Origin: a bacterium SCSIO 12741 | GTDB lineage: Bacteria > Bacteroidota > Bacteroidia > Flavobacteriales_G > Salibacteraceae | Direction of reading: 5' to 3' | Length of the DNA stretch: 64,000 nucleotides | NCBI GenBank assembly: GCA_024398055.1 | Contig: CP073749.1 | Span: 496,001-560,000 of the forward strand | Shown here: piece by piece, positions 27,990 through 37,100 of the stretch | Numbering within the stretch: the stretch's first letter is position 1 | Layout of the letters: each line of letters opens with the position of its first letter | The notes under the pieces: model-generated | Database searches by the model: none | What the model was told of the DNA's origin: nothing | What the model saw: the letters and a program-made list of their open reading frames with translations, nothing else | Made by a program: the position numbers and the translations under genes

Positions 27990-28007
27990 CGCTGTAAATT
28001 TGCTCTA

Positions 28008-28039
28008 CAAAAGTATTTTCAGATTATTGAATGCACAAA
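28008..28039 (-). promoter_or_regulatory. Bacteroidota sigma-A promoter of the small lipoprotein gene
   Basis: On the minus strand, TTTG (28039-28036) is followed after exactly 20 nt by TACTTTTG (28015-28008). This matches the TTTG-N19/20-TAnnTTTG consensus of the primary sigma factor in Bacteroidota. Transcription would begin near 28001, just ahead of the ATG at 27989. Confidence 0.7.
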
Positions 28040-28305
28040 TGCAGATTCAATAAAATTACTAACATTTCATTAATAAATAATTATGTCCGTCAAATAAACC
28101 AAACTTCTGGCAAATTATTTTTATTGATTCACGTTGGTTTTCCATAGTGCATCGTGTAAAACGATACTTAACCTAAATCACATCGGCCAAAGTTGATTGA
28201 CAACGGAGGCTTTAAATTACAAAAATTAAGCCCAATATTCCGCATTTGAAAAATGATTTTGTGGAAAAACCGTTTAATAAGCCTTTTTAACCAGGAGCAA
28301 GAAGA
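28040..28305. other. AT-rich intergenic region
   Basis: With the promoter described separately, the gene-free stretch 27990-28305 spans about 316 bp between two divergent genes. The rest is AT-rich with no recognisable frame, RNA or repeat. A TTTG near 28262 lies upstream of the lipoprotein ATG at 28306, but I cannot find a matching -7 box. Confidence 0.5.
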
Positions 28306-29640
28306 ATGATCACCTTTGCTATAAATCACTTTTCATTGATAAGAAACGCTTTAGCCCTTCTCTTAGTGCTCACTTTTTTGGGCAGTTGTAAAAAAGATCC
28401 AGCTGGTCCTCCGAGTATTAGCTACGAATCCCCTGAAAAAAATCAGGTATTTGATTTCGGTGAGGATATCATCATTCGAGGGGTTGCCCGAGATGAGGAG
28501 CAATTAAAGTCTTTTGAACTCCGTCTTCTTGATGAGCAAGGAGCTACTGCAAGAGTCATTGACCGCGCTGCTCCGTCAGCAAAGGAATACCAGTTTAGCC
28601 ATAGATTAGACTTTGACAACCATTCCCTGGTTGAAGGAAGGTATACTCTTTCGGCTCATTTGGTAGGATCATCGGAGGAAGCGACGTACACCCGGAAAAT
28701 TCAATTGGGTGATCAAGATCCTTATGCAGGCACAGCGATTGTAACCCTAAACAGTGTATTTCAGCAATCGAAACACACAACCTACGTCAATCATTTAAGC
28801 ACCACGGGAGACATGGTGAAGCAATGGAGTTTTGAGGGCGAATACTTAGGATCGGCCACGCTGAATGAATTCTTGTTTGTTTCCGTATTCGATAATCCAT
28901 ACATCCGGGTCAAAAAAATCGATCTTAAGAATAAAAGAATTGAAGAGATTTGGCAAGGTGGGAGTCTCGGTGGAATTCGTTCTCATGCATCCGGAAAGCA
29001 AAAAATATACATCGCATTCAAACAACAGACCATTTTGGGGTTTGACCAAACCGGTCAAGTATTTACGGTAAACATGAATAAAACTCCACTGTTGCTCACG
29101 GAAAATAGCGAAAAGCTATTCGTCTATTCCCGAACCAAATTTGGCATTCAGCCCGAGATGCAAGTTTATCACGCTGGAACCGCAGGAAAACTGACCGGTT
29201 TCATCGGCCAGTCAACCCTCGTGCATGGCATCTGTTCGTTTGAAAATGAGGCTCACAAGGCCTATTACATCTTTAATGAAAACAACAAGGCCACTATTGT
29301 TCGGGTTAATGATGTATTGAACAGTACCTCAATTTTACCCTTCAAGTTTTCTCAACCCATTCTGGAGTTGGAGGAAGAAGCTGCCGTGATTAATAACAGA
29401 GCTCTATTCGCAACTCCGGCGGGAGGCATTCTTGGTTTTTCCTCCTCCGAAGTGATTAGCGAAGTATTCCCGCCAGGAGCTTTTTCCGACGTTAAAGCCA
29501 TTCGATACGATGGCAATCAATACCTCGGAATTGTAGATGGAAGCAGCCTGAAGGTTTATGAAGGTAATGGACTCACTAAGGTCTTTACCCTGGAGATTGG
29601 CGGACAAAATAGCGATGCACAAATCGTCACTATTCCTTAG
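28306..29640 (+). CDS. Propeller-like lipoprotein, paralogue 1
   Basis: 444 residues. The lipobox is in LLVLTFLGSCKK, so the mature lipidated Cys is near residue 28. An Ig-like domain follows (about 40-140; ISYESPEKNQVFDFGEDIIIRG), and then a region of short beta repeats (about 150-440; GFDQTGQVFTVN, ALFATPAGGILGFSS) suggesting a WD/PQQ-like propeller. It is exported and lipid-anchored. I do not recognise a named family or function. The following gene has the same architecture, so the two are tandem duplicates. The SDIxTyrGly-type catalytic signatures I looked for are absent. Confidence 0.75.
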   Translation: MITFAINHFSLIRNALALLLVLTFLGSCKKDPAGPPSISYESPEKNQVFDFGEDIIIRGVARDEEQLKSFELRLLDEQGATARVIDRAAPSAKEYQFSHRLDFDNHSLVEGRYTLSAHLVGSSEEATYTRKIQLGDQDPYAGTAIVTLNSVFQQSKHTTYVNHLSTTGDMVKQWSFEGEYLGSATLNEFLFVSVFDNPYIRVKKIDLKNKRIEEIWQGGSLGGIRSHASGKQKIYIAFKQQTILGFDQTGQVFTVNMNKTPLLLTENSEKLFVYSRTKFGIQPEMQVYHAGTAGKLTGFIGQSTLVHGICSFENEAHKAYYIFNENNKATIVRVNDVLNSTSILPFKFSQPILELEEEAAVINNRALFATPAGGILGFSSSEVISEVFPPGAFSDVKAIRYDGNQYLGIVDGSSLKVYEGNGLTKVFTLEIGGQNSDAQIVTIP

Positions 29641-29712
29641 CTAAAGGTCCTCCTTAACTCCACCGCCCATGGATCAATGTGGCATCCTATTCATTATCTG
29701 CTATTTTTGTGA

Positions 29713-31032
29713 ATGAATAAAGCAATCATGAAATCAGTTATGACGTTTTCTTTTACCAACTTAAGATTTACCTCTCTATTTGTTATTGGCCTTGTACTTC
29801 TATCGGTATCTGGCTGTAAGAAATCGGATCCCATACCGAAAATGGAATGGTCTACCATCTCCTCTTCTGTATTTCCTGGAGATCCAATCATCCTGAACGG
29901 TACAGTATCGGATGAAAGCCAGGTGCTATATGCAGACGGTGTTGTGGAAAACCAAGCGGGTGACACGGTGGTTAAACTGTTCTTTAAATATCCCTTTGAA
30001 TCGGAGTATAAAGTGGACGTTTCTCACTATTTCAATGCTTCGCTCATGCCCAAAGGAAACTATACCATCCGTGTACGGGTTATTGGTAGCAATGGAGAAA
30101 TTACCGAGACCTATCCATTGACTTACAAAGAACATCCGGGTGCCGACAGTAAATTGACGGTATCTGTAAATACGGACAACAACTCAACCTATATCGATGC
30201 TTACGATCTCAATGGAACGGATCTAAACCGATTAACCATTAACGACGACCTACTCTCCTCTGGATTTACACGAAGTAAACTCTTTGTCTGCGCTGACTTT
30301 GGCACACCTACTTTATATATGGTGGATCTAAAAACGCAAAACATTAGCCCCATTTGGAGTAGTAATGCGTCTTTCCACAATCCTCGGATATACAGTGCTG
30401 CCAATCGAGTTTACCTATCGGAGCGAAACGAGTATATCTATGGATTTGATGAGTCGGGAGCCCAGCAGTTTTCAGCCCAGTTAAATGGCGCCAATTCGAT
30501 CCTAAACATGTACCAAATTGAGGATGTGCTTTACATCTATTACAACATGGGCGGTTACAATTGGATTGCTGCTTATCAGGTTTCTTCCAATCAACTCATT
30601 CGCAACACCCGTTTGAATGACTACTGCCACTATATGTTTGGGGCTGGAAATGAAAATAACTTGTACTTCTTCTATTTTAACGACTACTTTAAGTTCTCCT
30701 CCCAAACGGGAAATTATGAGTACATCTCAAGAATAAGCAATGAGAGTTATGAGCAGTCTTACGCCTACCAGTATGATAACCGATGCTTTATTGGTATGCA
30801 GTCAGGTCAGGTATATGCATTTTCAGAAGGCGGTGGATTGGTACCTTATTACGCTGAAAACAATTCCTTTTCCTATTCTTATGGGATAAAGGTTAATGCC
30901 AAATCAGGATTCTCTACCATCGTTTATGCGGATAGAGTGGTCACCATGAACATTGCTACCAAGTCAGTATACCTAACCCGTAACAATCCTTCAAACGCAA
31001 CGATTAGAGTCTATCCAATCGAATTGGATTAG
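29713..31032 (+). CDS. Propeller-like lipoprotein, paralogue 2
   Basis: 439 residues with the lipobox LLSVSGCKK, giving a lipidated Cys near residue 36. Architecture follows the preceding gene: an Ig-like N-terminal domain (VFPGDPIILNGTVSDESQVL), then propeller-like repeats (IYGFDESGAQQFSAQL, GQVYAFSEGGGLVPYY). It is unusually rich in Tyr and Asn in the second half. Start is ATG 29713; ATG 29728 gives a more typical signal peptide, and a -7-like TATTTTTG at 29702-29709 would favour the later one. Function unknown; probably the same job as paralogue 1 with different specificity. Confidence 0.75.
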   Translation: MNKAIMKSVMTFSFTNLRFTSLFVIGLVLLSVSGCKKSDPIPKMEWSTISSSVFPGDPIILNGTVSDESQVLYADGVVENQAGDTVVKLFFKYPFESEYKVDVSHYFNASLMPKGNYTIRVRVIGSNGEITETYPLTYKEHPGADSKLTVSVNTDNNSTYIDAYDLNGTDLNRLTINDDLLSSGFTRSKLFVCADFGTPTLYMVDLKTQNISPIWSSNASFHNPRIYSAANRVYLSERNEYIYGFDESGAQQFSAQLNGANSILNMYQIEDVLYIYYNMGGYNWIAAYQVSSNQLIRNTRLNDYCHYMFGAGNENNLYFFYFNDYFKFSSQTGNYEYISRISNESYEQSYAYQYDNRCFIGMQSGQVYAFSEGGGLVPYYAENNSFSYSYGIKVNAKSGFSTIVYADRVVTMNIATKSVYLTRNNPSNATIRVYPIELD

Positions 31033-31043
31033 AGTTTGATTTC

Positions 31044-31059
31044 GGAAGGGAAACCTTCC
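31044..31059. terminator. GAAA-loop hairpin between convergent genes
   Basis: GGAAGG-GAAA-CCTTCC, a perfect 6-bp stem with a GNRA loop, lies 12 bp after the lipoprotein stop and 38 bp beyond the accA stop. No T run follows on either strand, so a terminator role is only possible; it could equally be an RNA-stability element. Confidence 0.35.
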
Positions 31060-31097
31060 ACCAGGAAATACTTGGAAAAGAGTTTGGAACTTCTGAA

Positions 31098-32054
31098 TTA
31101 CTCAGAAACTACACCCATGGAGCAGAACTTCTCAATTCGCTGATTGATTCGCTCATCTACGTCCATGCTGTTCAATTCTTTTAACTGCTTAAGAATCTCT
31201 TTTTTCACGTTCACAAACATTTCTTCGCGATTAGAATGTGCACCACCTACAGGTTCATTGATAATTCCATCAATCAGGTGATTGCCATGCATCATCTTGG
31301 CAGTTAATTTCAAAGCATTGGCCGCTTTTTCCTTGTGCTCCCAGCTCCTCCATAAGATGGAAGAACAAGATTCAGGCGAAATAACCGAATACCAGGTATT
31401 CTCGAGCATAAGTACACGATCACCTACGCCGATACCCAAAGCTCCACCAGAGGCACCTTCACCAATAATGATGCAGATCACAGGAACTTTAAGCTGGGCC
31501 ATTTCAAAAAGATTTCGGGCAATAGCTTCACCCTGCCCTCTTTCCTCAGCTTCCAAACCAGGAAAAGCTCCCGGAGTGTCAATTAAGGTAACGACAGGTT
31601 TATTAAACTTTTCGGCCAATTTCATCAACCGAAGAGCCTTGCGGTATCCTTCAGGGTTTGGCATTCCAAAGTTGCGGTATTGGCGCATCTTGGTATTCTC
31701 TCCCTTTTGCTGACCAATAAACATGACAGTTTGCCCATCCAAGCTTCCGAAGCCACCAATCATTGCCTTGTCATCCTTCACATTGCGATCTCCGTGAAGC
31801 TCAACGAAATCTTCCCCAGTCATAGCCTTGATATAACTCAACGCATACGGACGCTCAGGGTGACGAGAAGTTTGAACCTTTTCCCAAGGAGTCAGGTTTT
31901 CGTAAATCTCTTTTCTCGTCTCTACGATTTTGTTCTCAATGTCTTTCAAGGTTTCGGTTACATCAACCTTTCCCTTGGCTTTGATTTGGTTTGCTTTTTC
32001 CAGCTGCTCGTACAGATCAGCTATCGGTTCTTCGAAATCCAGAAATGTGGGCAT
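31098..32054 (-). CDS. accA: Acetyl-CoA carboxylase, carboxyltransferase subunit alpha
   Basis: About 318 residues, the family length. With AccD it transfers the carboxyl group from biotin (on AccB) to acetyl-CoA, giving malonyl-CoA for fatty-acid synthesis. The N-terminal coiled region ([19 protein letters not shown]) is followed by the crotonase-fold core: [18 protein letters not shown] near 110, [18 protein letters not shown] near 160, and [15 protein letters not shown] near 205. The start [11 protein letters not shown] at 32054 fits relatives better than the in-frame ATG at 32063. Bacteroidota usually keep accA apart from accBC, as here. Confidence 0.95.
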   Translation of the reverse strand: MPTFLDFEEPIADLYEQLEKANQIKAKGKVDVTETLKDIENKIVETRKEIYENLTPWEKVQTSRHPERPYALSYIKAMTGEDFVELHGDRNVKDDKAMIGGFGSLDGQTVMFIGQQKGENTKMRQYRNFGMPNPEGYRKALRLMKLAEKFNKPVVTLIDTPGAFPGLEAEERGQGEAIARNLFEMAQLKVPVICIIIGEGASGGALGIGVGDRVLMLENTWYSVISPESCSSILWRSWEHKEKAANALKLTAKMMHGNHLIDGIINEPVGGAHSNREEMFVNVKKEILKQLKELNSMDVDERINQRIEKFCSMGVVSE

Positions 32055-32231
32055 ATCAATCAAAATTAGCCGACAAAATTAATGAAAACGAAAAACAGGG
32101 GTCACACCTCTTTAAATAATGTTGATCTGCCTTTTAACCAGAGCGATAACCTGGGTTTCATCGAATCTATTCCTAAATACCAAAGTGAATCGAAGACTGA
32201 ATTGGCTATGTTTGCGACGAATTTCAAGACC

Positions 32232-33050
32232 ATGGTCACCTTTCCCGGATGTAAAATTAATATTGGTCTTTTCGTCACTGAAAAGAGGCCTGATGGATTT
32301 CACAATCTCGAGAGCATCTTCGCCCCTATCCCCTGGCACGATGCCTTGGAAATTGAGACGGTTGAAAGCGAAGAGCAAATGGGCGTTCAGGTTTATGGAA
32401 TGCCCTGGGCTGAAGACTACCGACAAAATCTGGTTTGGAAGGCTTATGAAATTCTAAAGCGGGAGTTCCCTCTACCACCGGTTCATTTTCAGCTCTTGAA
32501 GCAACTACCAACTGGTGGCGGATTGGGAGGCGGATCTTCCAACGGAACAGCATCTTTGGTATTGCTAAACAAGTACTTTAACCTTGGCTTGACTGAGGAA
32601 GCGTTAGAAGATCGGGCCGCGGAATTGGGAAGTGACTGTCCTTTCTTTGTTAAAAATCAGCTCTGTCGGGTTTCTGGCCGTGGTGAAATTTTGCGTCCTT
32701 ATTCCCTGGATTTAAATTCTTGCTTTTGCGTGATTATTCACCCTGGAATTCATGTTTCCACCGCCCAAGCTTTTGGCGGAATTAAACCAACCCAACCGGA
32801 TTTTAATCTGGATGAGTTAAATCAACTCCCCAAAGAGCAATGGAAAGATCGGGTTAAGAACGATTTCGAACATACCATTTTCCCCTTATTTCCTGAAATC
32901 GAGCGGATCAAACAATCGCTATATGAGGCGGGTGCCTGGTACGCGTCCATGACGGGTACAGGAAGTTCTGTGTACGCTTTTTTTGACAAGCCTGTTGTTC
33001 TTGAAGGAAAGTTAGCGGAATACAAACATTGGGGTGGAACGCTTGCCTAA
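32232..33050 (+). CDS. ispE: 4-(cytidine 5'-diphospho)-2-C-methyl-D-erythritol kinase
   Basis: 272 residues from ATG 32232 (MVTFPGCKINIGL). This is a GHMP kinase of the MEP pathway to isopentenyl diphosphate, phosphorylating the 2-hydroxyl of CDP-methylerythritol. The substrate Lys lies in GCKINIGL near residue 8. The glycine-rich ATP loop LPTGGGLGGGSSNGTAS is near 90, and the catalytic Asp is in ELGSDCPFFV near 133. A frame reaching 32082 adds 50 non-homologous residues and is not used. The stop is 3 bp from the convergent lptG stop. Confidence 0.93.
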   Translation: MVTFPGCKINIGLFVTEKRPDGFHNLESIFAPIPWHDALEIETVESEEQMGVQVYGMPWAEDYRQNLVWKAYEILKREFPLPPVHFQLLKQLPTGGGLGGGSSNGTASLVLLNKYFNLGLTEEALEDRAAELGSDCPFFVKNQLCRVSGRGEILRPYSLDLNSCFCVIIHPGIHVSTAQAFGGIKPTQPDFNLDELNQLPKEQWKDRVKNDFEHTIFPLFPEIERIKQSLYEAGAWYASMTGTGSSVYAFFDKPVVLEGKLAEYKHWGGTLA

Positions 33051-33053
33051 GTC

Positions 33054-34132
33054 CTATTTGGGCGCTACCCGGAACATGTATACAGCAATGAGACCGTACA
33101 GTACATTGGGGGCCCAACATGCCCAAAAAGGCGAGAACCCTGCATTGGTGGCATAAACGGCGGTAACCTTAATGATAAAAATATAGGTCACCGCTAAGAG
33201 CAGCCCTAAGGCCAGGTGCATCCCAATTCCTCCCGAGTTTTGCGGCTCGAGATTGATACTCCAATTAACACCAATACAAAGGTGGCAAATGGAATGGAGC
33301 TTCGCTGGTACTTTTCAATGAGGTGGAAGGTCACATTTTCAGATCCACTTTCAACCTCTTCTTCTATGTAAGCGCTCAGTTCAGGGGTACTCATCATCTG
33401 AGTAGTGTATTCCAGCCTTTGCTCAAACTCCGAAGGATGCATATTAATAGCTGTATCCATTACCGAACCTCGTCGCATGGTTTCCTCTATCCCATCAAAC
33501 TCCCGAATGGTGTAGTTATGAACCTTCCAATTGGAAGTGGTAGAATCCCATTGGGTGTAGTCGCTTTGAAGTTTAAAGACCAAAACACCTTCCTCCCATT
33601 TCTCGAGGGTAAACTTGTAGCCAATATCGTTTTGGGCGTTGTATTTATCAAAATAAGTGTACTCTCCTGGCCCGATTTGTTTGTGAATATCCTTATCAAA
33701 ATTCTTAAAGGCATGCTTAAAATAGGCCTCTTCAAACATGATTCGCCTTTTGTTGGCGTAGGGAATCAGGTAGTGATTAAAGTACAAGGACATTGAACTG
33801 AGAAAGATGGACGCGATGAGATAAGGCAGCAGCATTCTTTTGAAAGACACCCCACTACTCAGAATAGCGACAATCTCGGTTCGGCTGGCCATTTGAGAGG
33901 TGAAGAAAATCACCGTGATAAAAATGAGCAGCGGGCTAAACAGGTTTCCGTAGAACAGAACAAAATTGAGGTAGTAGTCTGTCAGAATGCCTAGGAATGG
34001 AGCCTTTCGCTCCATGAAGTCATCCATCTTCTCGGAGAAATCAAAGACACAGGCAATGAGCATGATGAGCCCAAGCATGAAGAAAAAAGTTACCAGGAAC
34101 TTTTTGAGAATATACCGGTCAATGATTTTCAA
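33054..34132 (-). pseudogene. lptG: LPS-export permease LptG/LptF (YjgP/YjgQ) with one-base frameshift
   Basis: The unbroken frame from 34132 ends at 33206 after 308 residues with an aberrant tail ELGCTWP. Reading one extra base in the G run at plus positions 33232-33234 restores ...SSRKTRGGIGMHLALGLLL... and continues to 33054. This gives 1,080 nt and 359 residues, the normal length with the final transmembrane helices. The family forms the membrane part of the LptB2FG machine that pulls lipopolysaccharide from the inner membrane. The N-terminal helices, the periplasmic jelly-roll domain (about 110-260) and the C-terminal helices are then all present. It lies 7 bp after tgt. LptF and LptG cannot be told apart with certainty. 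Confidence 0.88.
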
Positions 34133-34139
34133 GCCGAAA

Positions 34140-35270
34140 CTAAATTTTACGGGTTAATTTTTTCACCTGCTCCGTTTTCCAGGATTTGAAATCTCCTGCA
34201 ATAATATGCTTACGAGCTTCTTTAACAAGCCACAGGTAAAAACCTAAATTATGGATGGATGCAATTTGAGCGCCGAGCATTTCACGGGAAGTGACCAGGT
34301 GTCTCAAATAAGCTTTGGAATAAGCCGTGTCCACATAAGTATGTCCCATAGGATCAACAGGAGAATAATCATTCTCCCATTTCTTATTCCGAATATTGAT
34401 AATTCCTTCGGACGTAAAAAGTTGACCGTTTCTCGCATTACGTGTAGGCATAACGCAGTCAAACATATCTACTCCGAGATCGATGCATTCTAAAATATTT
34501 TCTGGTGTCCCCACTCCCATCAGGTAACGGGGTTTGTCGCTGGGAAGTATGTCGCATACCTCTTCGGTCATGGCATACATATCTTCATGCGGTTCACCTA
34601 CCGAAAGACCGCCGATCGCATTTCCGTCGGCTTCGTAGGAAGCAATTACCTCCGCTGATTTTTTCCGTAAATCGGGGTATACACTTCCCTGAACAATGGG
34701 AAACAAAGATTGCTGGTAGCCATAAAGTGGCTCAGTTTCCCGAAAACGGGTAAAACACTGTTCCAACCAGCGGTGGGTAATATCGAGCGACTTCCGGGCA
34801 TACTCATAATCGCAAGGATAAGGAGTACACTCATCAAAGGCCATAATAATATCCGCACCAATGGTTCGTTGAATATCCATCACTCGCTCGGGTGTGAATA
34901 AGTGACGTGAACCATCAATATGGGAGGCAAATTGAACACCGTCTTCCCGAATTTTTCGAGTACCGGATAAGGAATAAACCTGGTATCCTCCGCTATCGGT
35001 AAGGATGGGGCCTTGCCAGTTGATGAACTGATGAAGTCCTCCAGCTCCCTTCAGATTATCCAACCCAGGTCGTAGATACAGGTGATAGGTGTTGCCCAGA
35101 ATGATTTGAGCCTGAATGTCCTGAGACAATTCTCTTTGGTGAACAGCCTTTACAGAACCCGCTGTACCCACCGGCATAAAGATGGGCGTTTCAATGGTTC
35201 CATGGTCCGTTTGTAGCAGTCCGGCCCGAGCCTTTCCCTGCTGATCTTGTGCCAGTAATTCAAATTTCAT
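34140..35270 (-). CDS. tgt: tRNA-guanine (queuine/preQ1) transglycosylase, zinc cysteines missing
   Basis: 376 residues. It exchanges guanine at position 34 of GUN-anticodon tRNAs for preQ1 on the way to queuosine. The active-site Asp lies in ILTDSGGYQVYSL near 92, the nucleophile Asp in DLGVDMFDCVMPTRNARNGQLFT near 265, and GGLSVGEPHEDM near 218. At the usual zinc site, where E. coli has CxCxxC about 25 residues before a His, this protein reads DPMGHTYVDTAYSKAYLRHL: all three Cys are replaced, while the later SIHNL His remains. I believe this is common in the phylum. It is co-transcribed with lptG, 7 bp downstream. Confidence 0.93.
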   Translation of the reverse strand: MKFELLAQDQQGKARAGLLQTDHGTIETPIFMPVGTAGSVKAVHQRELSQDIQAQIILGNTYHLYLRPGLDNLKGAGGLHQFINWQGPILTDSGGYQVYSLSGTRKIREDGVQFASHIDGSRHLFTPERVMDIQRTIGADIIMAFDECTPYPCDYEYARKSLDITHRWLEQCFTRFRETEPLYGYQQSLFPIVQGSVYPDLRKKSAEVIASYEADGNAIGGLSVGEPHEDMYAMTEEVCDILPSDKPRYLMGVGTPENILECIDLGVDMFDCVMPTRNARNGQLFTSEGIINIRNKKWENDYSPVDPMGHTYVDTAYSKAYLRHLVTSREMLGAQIASIHNLGFYLWLVKEARKHIIAGDFKSWKTEQVKKLTRKI

Positions 35271-35369
35271 TTTCTGGTATTAGCGCGCAAAGATACAACC
35301 GCACATTTTGTGGAAAAGTTAATTAATGCGATTATTCCCAGCCGCGAAAAAAAAGAAAATTTGCATACC

Positions 35370-36497
35370 ATGTTTTCGCAAGGAGAGATCATTTTTCTGG
35401 CTGTATTAGGCGGTTTAAGCCTGCTGCACTGGCTGTATTACCTGGTGGTTTCAGGTCAAATCTCTTACTACCGCGAACCCGAAATGAAGGGCAAAATCAA
35501 CTACCCACCTGTATCTGTGGTTATTAGCGCCCGCAACGAAGCCGAAAATTTGATCGAATACCTTCCTGCTATTTTGAATCAGGATTACCCCGAGTTTGAA
35601 GTCGTGGTGGTGAATGACCGATCAGTGGATGAAACTCAGGAAATTCTCAAAGCCCTGGAATTGAGGCATGAAAATTTGCGTTTGAGTTTGGTCAAGCACA
35701 CGGAATTGTATTGGGGAGGGAAAAAATTTGCCCTTACCATGGGAATAAAGGCGGCTAAATACGAGCATCTGGTTCTCACCGATGCCGATTGCGTTCCGGT
35801 TTCTAATCAATGGTTAAAAGCGATGTCTCGTGGATTCCTCCGTCAACGCCGGGTTATTCTGGGCTACGGAGCTTACTCCAAGGGAACGGGATTGCTAAAC
35901 AAACTCATCCGTTCTGAAACCTTTTTAATTGCACAACAATACCTCGGGCTCGCTCGATTGGGACTTCCCTACATGGGTGTGGGCCGAAACATTGCCTACC
36001 GCAGTGAATTGTTTTTTGACAACAAGGGCTTCGCTTCTCACCAGGAAGTAATTTCTGGAGACGACGATTTGTTTATCAATGAAGTAGCCACCCGAAAAAA
36101 CGCCAGCATCGCTTTTGGGAAAGACCATTACACCTTATCCGTTCCCGAAAAACGATTCTCGGACTACCTCCATCAAAAAAGAAGACATCTCACCACCTCC
36201 ATTCGTTATTCTGCAGGCTCACAGGCCGCACTTTTGTTAATTTCTCTCCTTCATTATAGTTTTTACGCTGCAGTAGGCTTATCTTTTATGATTTTACCTT
36301 TTATTTGGCCAGGCCTTATTGCTATTACTGTAAACACAGGAGTAATCATTTTAGTAAGCTACCCAGCATTGCGCAAGACGGATTCCATGGATTTATTATT
36401 TTGGACCCCGTTAACAGAGTGGTTTACTTTATTGTTTTATCCCTTTGCATTTATCTGGAACACCCTTATTAGTGGCAGTCCATGGAAAAACTTCTAA
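35370..36497 (+). CDS. Membrane-anchored glycosyltransferase family 2
   Basis: About 375 residues. An N-terminal hydrophobic helix (IIFLAVLGGLSLLHWLYYLVV) is followed by a GT-A domain: VSVVISARNEAENL near 50, VVVNDRSVDET, a DxD-type TDADCVP near 138, and the late SGDDDLF and QKRRH motifs. Two or three transmembrane helices close the chain. These features fit processive-type GT2 enzymes making or modifying envelope polysaccharide. ATG 35370 is preferred; a TTG at 35310 would add 20 polar residues. The 3' end overlaps the sigma-factor start by 16 bp. Confidence 0.83.
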   Translation: MFSQGEIIFLAVLGGLSLLHWLYYLVVSGQISYYREPEMKGKINYPPVSVVISARNEAENLIEYLPAILNQDYPEFEVVVVNDRSVDETQEILKALELRHENLRLSLVKHTELYWGGKKFALTMGIKAAKYEHLVLTDADCVPVSNQWLKAMSRGFLRQRRVILGYGAYSKGTGLLNKLIRSETFLIAQQYLGLARLGLPYMGVGRNIAYRSELFFDNKGFASHQEVISGDDDLFINEVATRKNASIAFGKDHYTLSVPEKRFSDYLHQKRRHLTTSIRYSAGSQAALLLISLLHYSFYAAVGLSFMILPFIWPGLIAITVNTGVIILVSYPALRKTDSMDLLFWTPLTEWFTLLFYPFAFIWNTLISGSPWKNF

Positions 36498-37096
36498 ACG
36501 AAAACCTATCCGATAAAGCCAAGTACGACTATCAATTGGTGAGGCGTGCTGTAGAAGATGGCGACGAGAAGGCTTATGCTGAGATCATGAGTCGATACCG
36601 TGAGCCCATCTATTACATGTTGCTTAAAATGGTGAACAACGAAATTGATGCGGAAGATCTAACCATCGAAGCATTTGGAAAGGCCTTTAAGCGACTGCAT
36701 CAGTACTCTCCTTCTCATGCTTTTAGTACCTGGCTCTATAAAATTGCAACCAACAACTGCATTGATTTTATCCGTAAAAAACGCGGACAAACCCTGAGCA
36801 TTGATCAAGAATTTGGCTCAGACGAAGGCGGTGGATACAAAGTAGAACTTCCTTCGAGCAACCTTACCCCAGAAGAAAAAACCATCAAAGACCAAAAAAT
36901 TGAATTGATGAGACAGGTAGTGACTTACTTAAAGCCTCGCTACCGAAATCTGATTGAGCTTCGCTACTTCAAGGAGTATTCCTACCAGGAAATCTCCGAA
37001 GAGGTGGACATTCCTCTGGGTACCGTAAAGGCCCAGTTGTTTAGAGCGAAGGAATTGCTTTACGAGATTCTAAAAGATAAAAAGGGAAAGATTTAG
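36482..37096 (+). CDS. RNA polymerase sigma factor, ECF type
   Basis: 204 residues. Region 2 includes YREPIYYMLLKMVNNEIDAEDLTIEAFGKAF (about 37-72) and the Trp-containing TWLYKIATNNCIDFIRKK. Region 4 is the HTH LIELRYFKEYSYQEISEEVDIPLGTVKAQLFRAKELL (about 155-192). Group 4 (ECF-like) sigma factors direct RNA polymerase to specific promoters, often for envelope stress. No anti-sigma gene lies next to it, so control is unclear. It overlaps the GT2 gene by 16 bp and precedes rsmG by 4 bp, so it is embedded in a housekeeping-envelope operon. Confidence 0.88.
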   Translation: MEKLLNENLSDKAKYDYQLVRRAVEDGDEKAYAEIMSRYREPIYYMLLKMVNNEIDAEDLTIEAFGKAFKRLHQYSPSHAFSTWLYKIATNNCIDFIRKKRGQTLSIDQEFGSDEGGGYKVELPSSNLTPEEKTIKDQKIELMRQVVTYLKPRYRNLIELRYFKEYSYQEISEEVDIPLGTVKAQLFRAKELLYEILKDKKGKI

Positions 37097-37100
37097 TCCC

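Noticed and set aside
35271-35369. PreQ1 riboswitch upstream of tgt
   Set aside because: No CTAG-type H-type pseudoknot aptamer pattern is seen in the short spacer.
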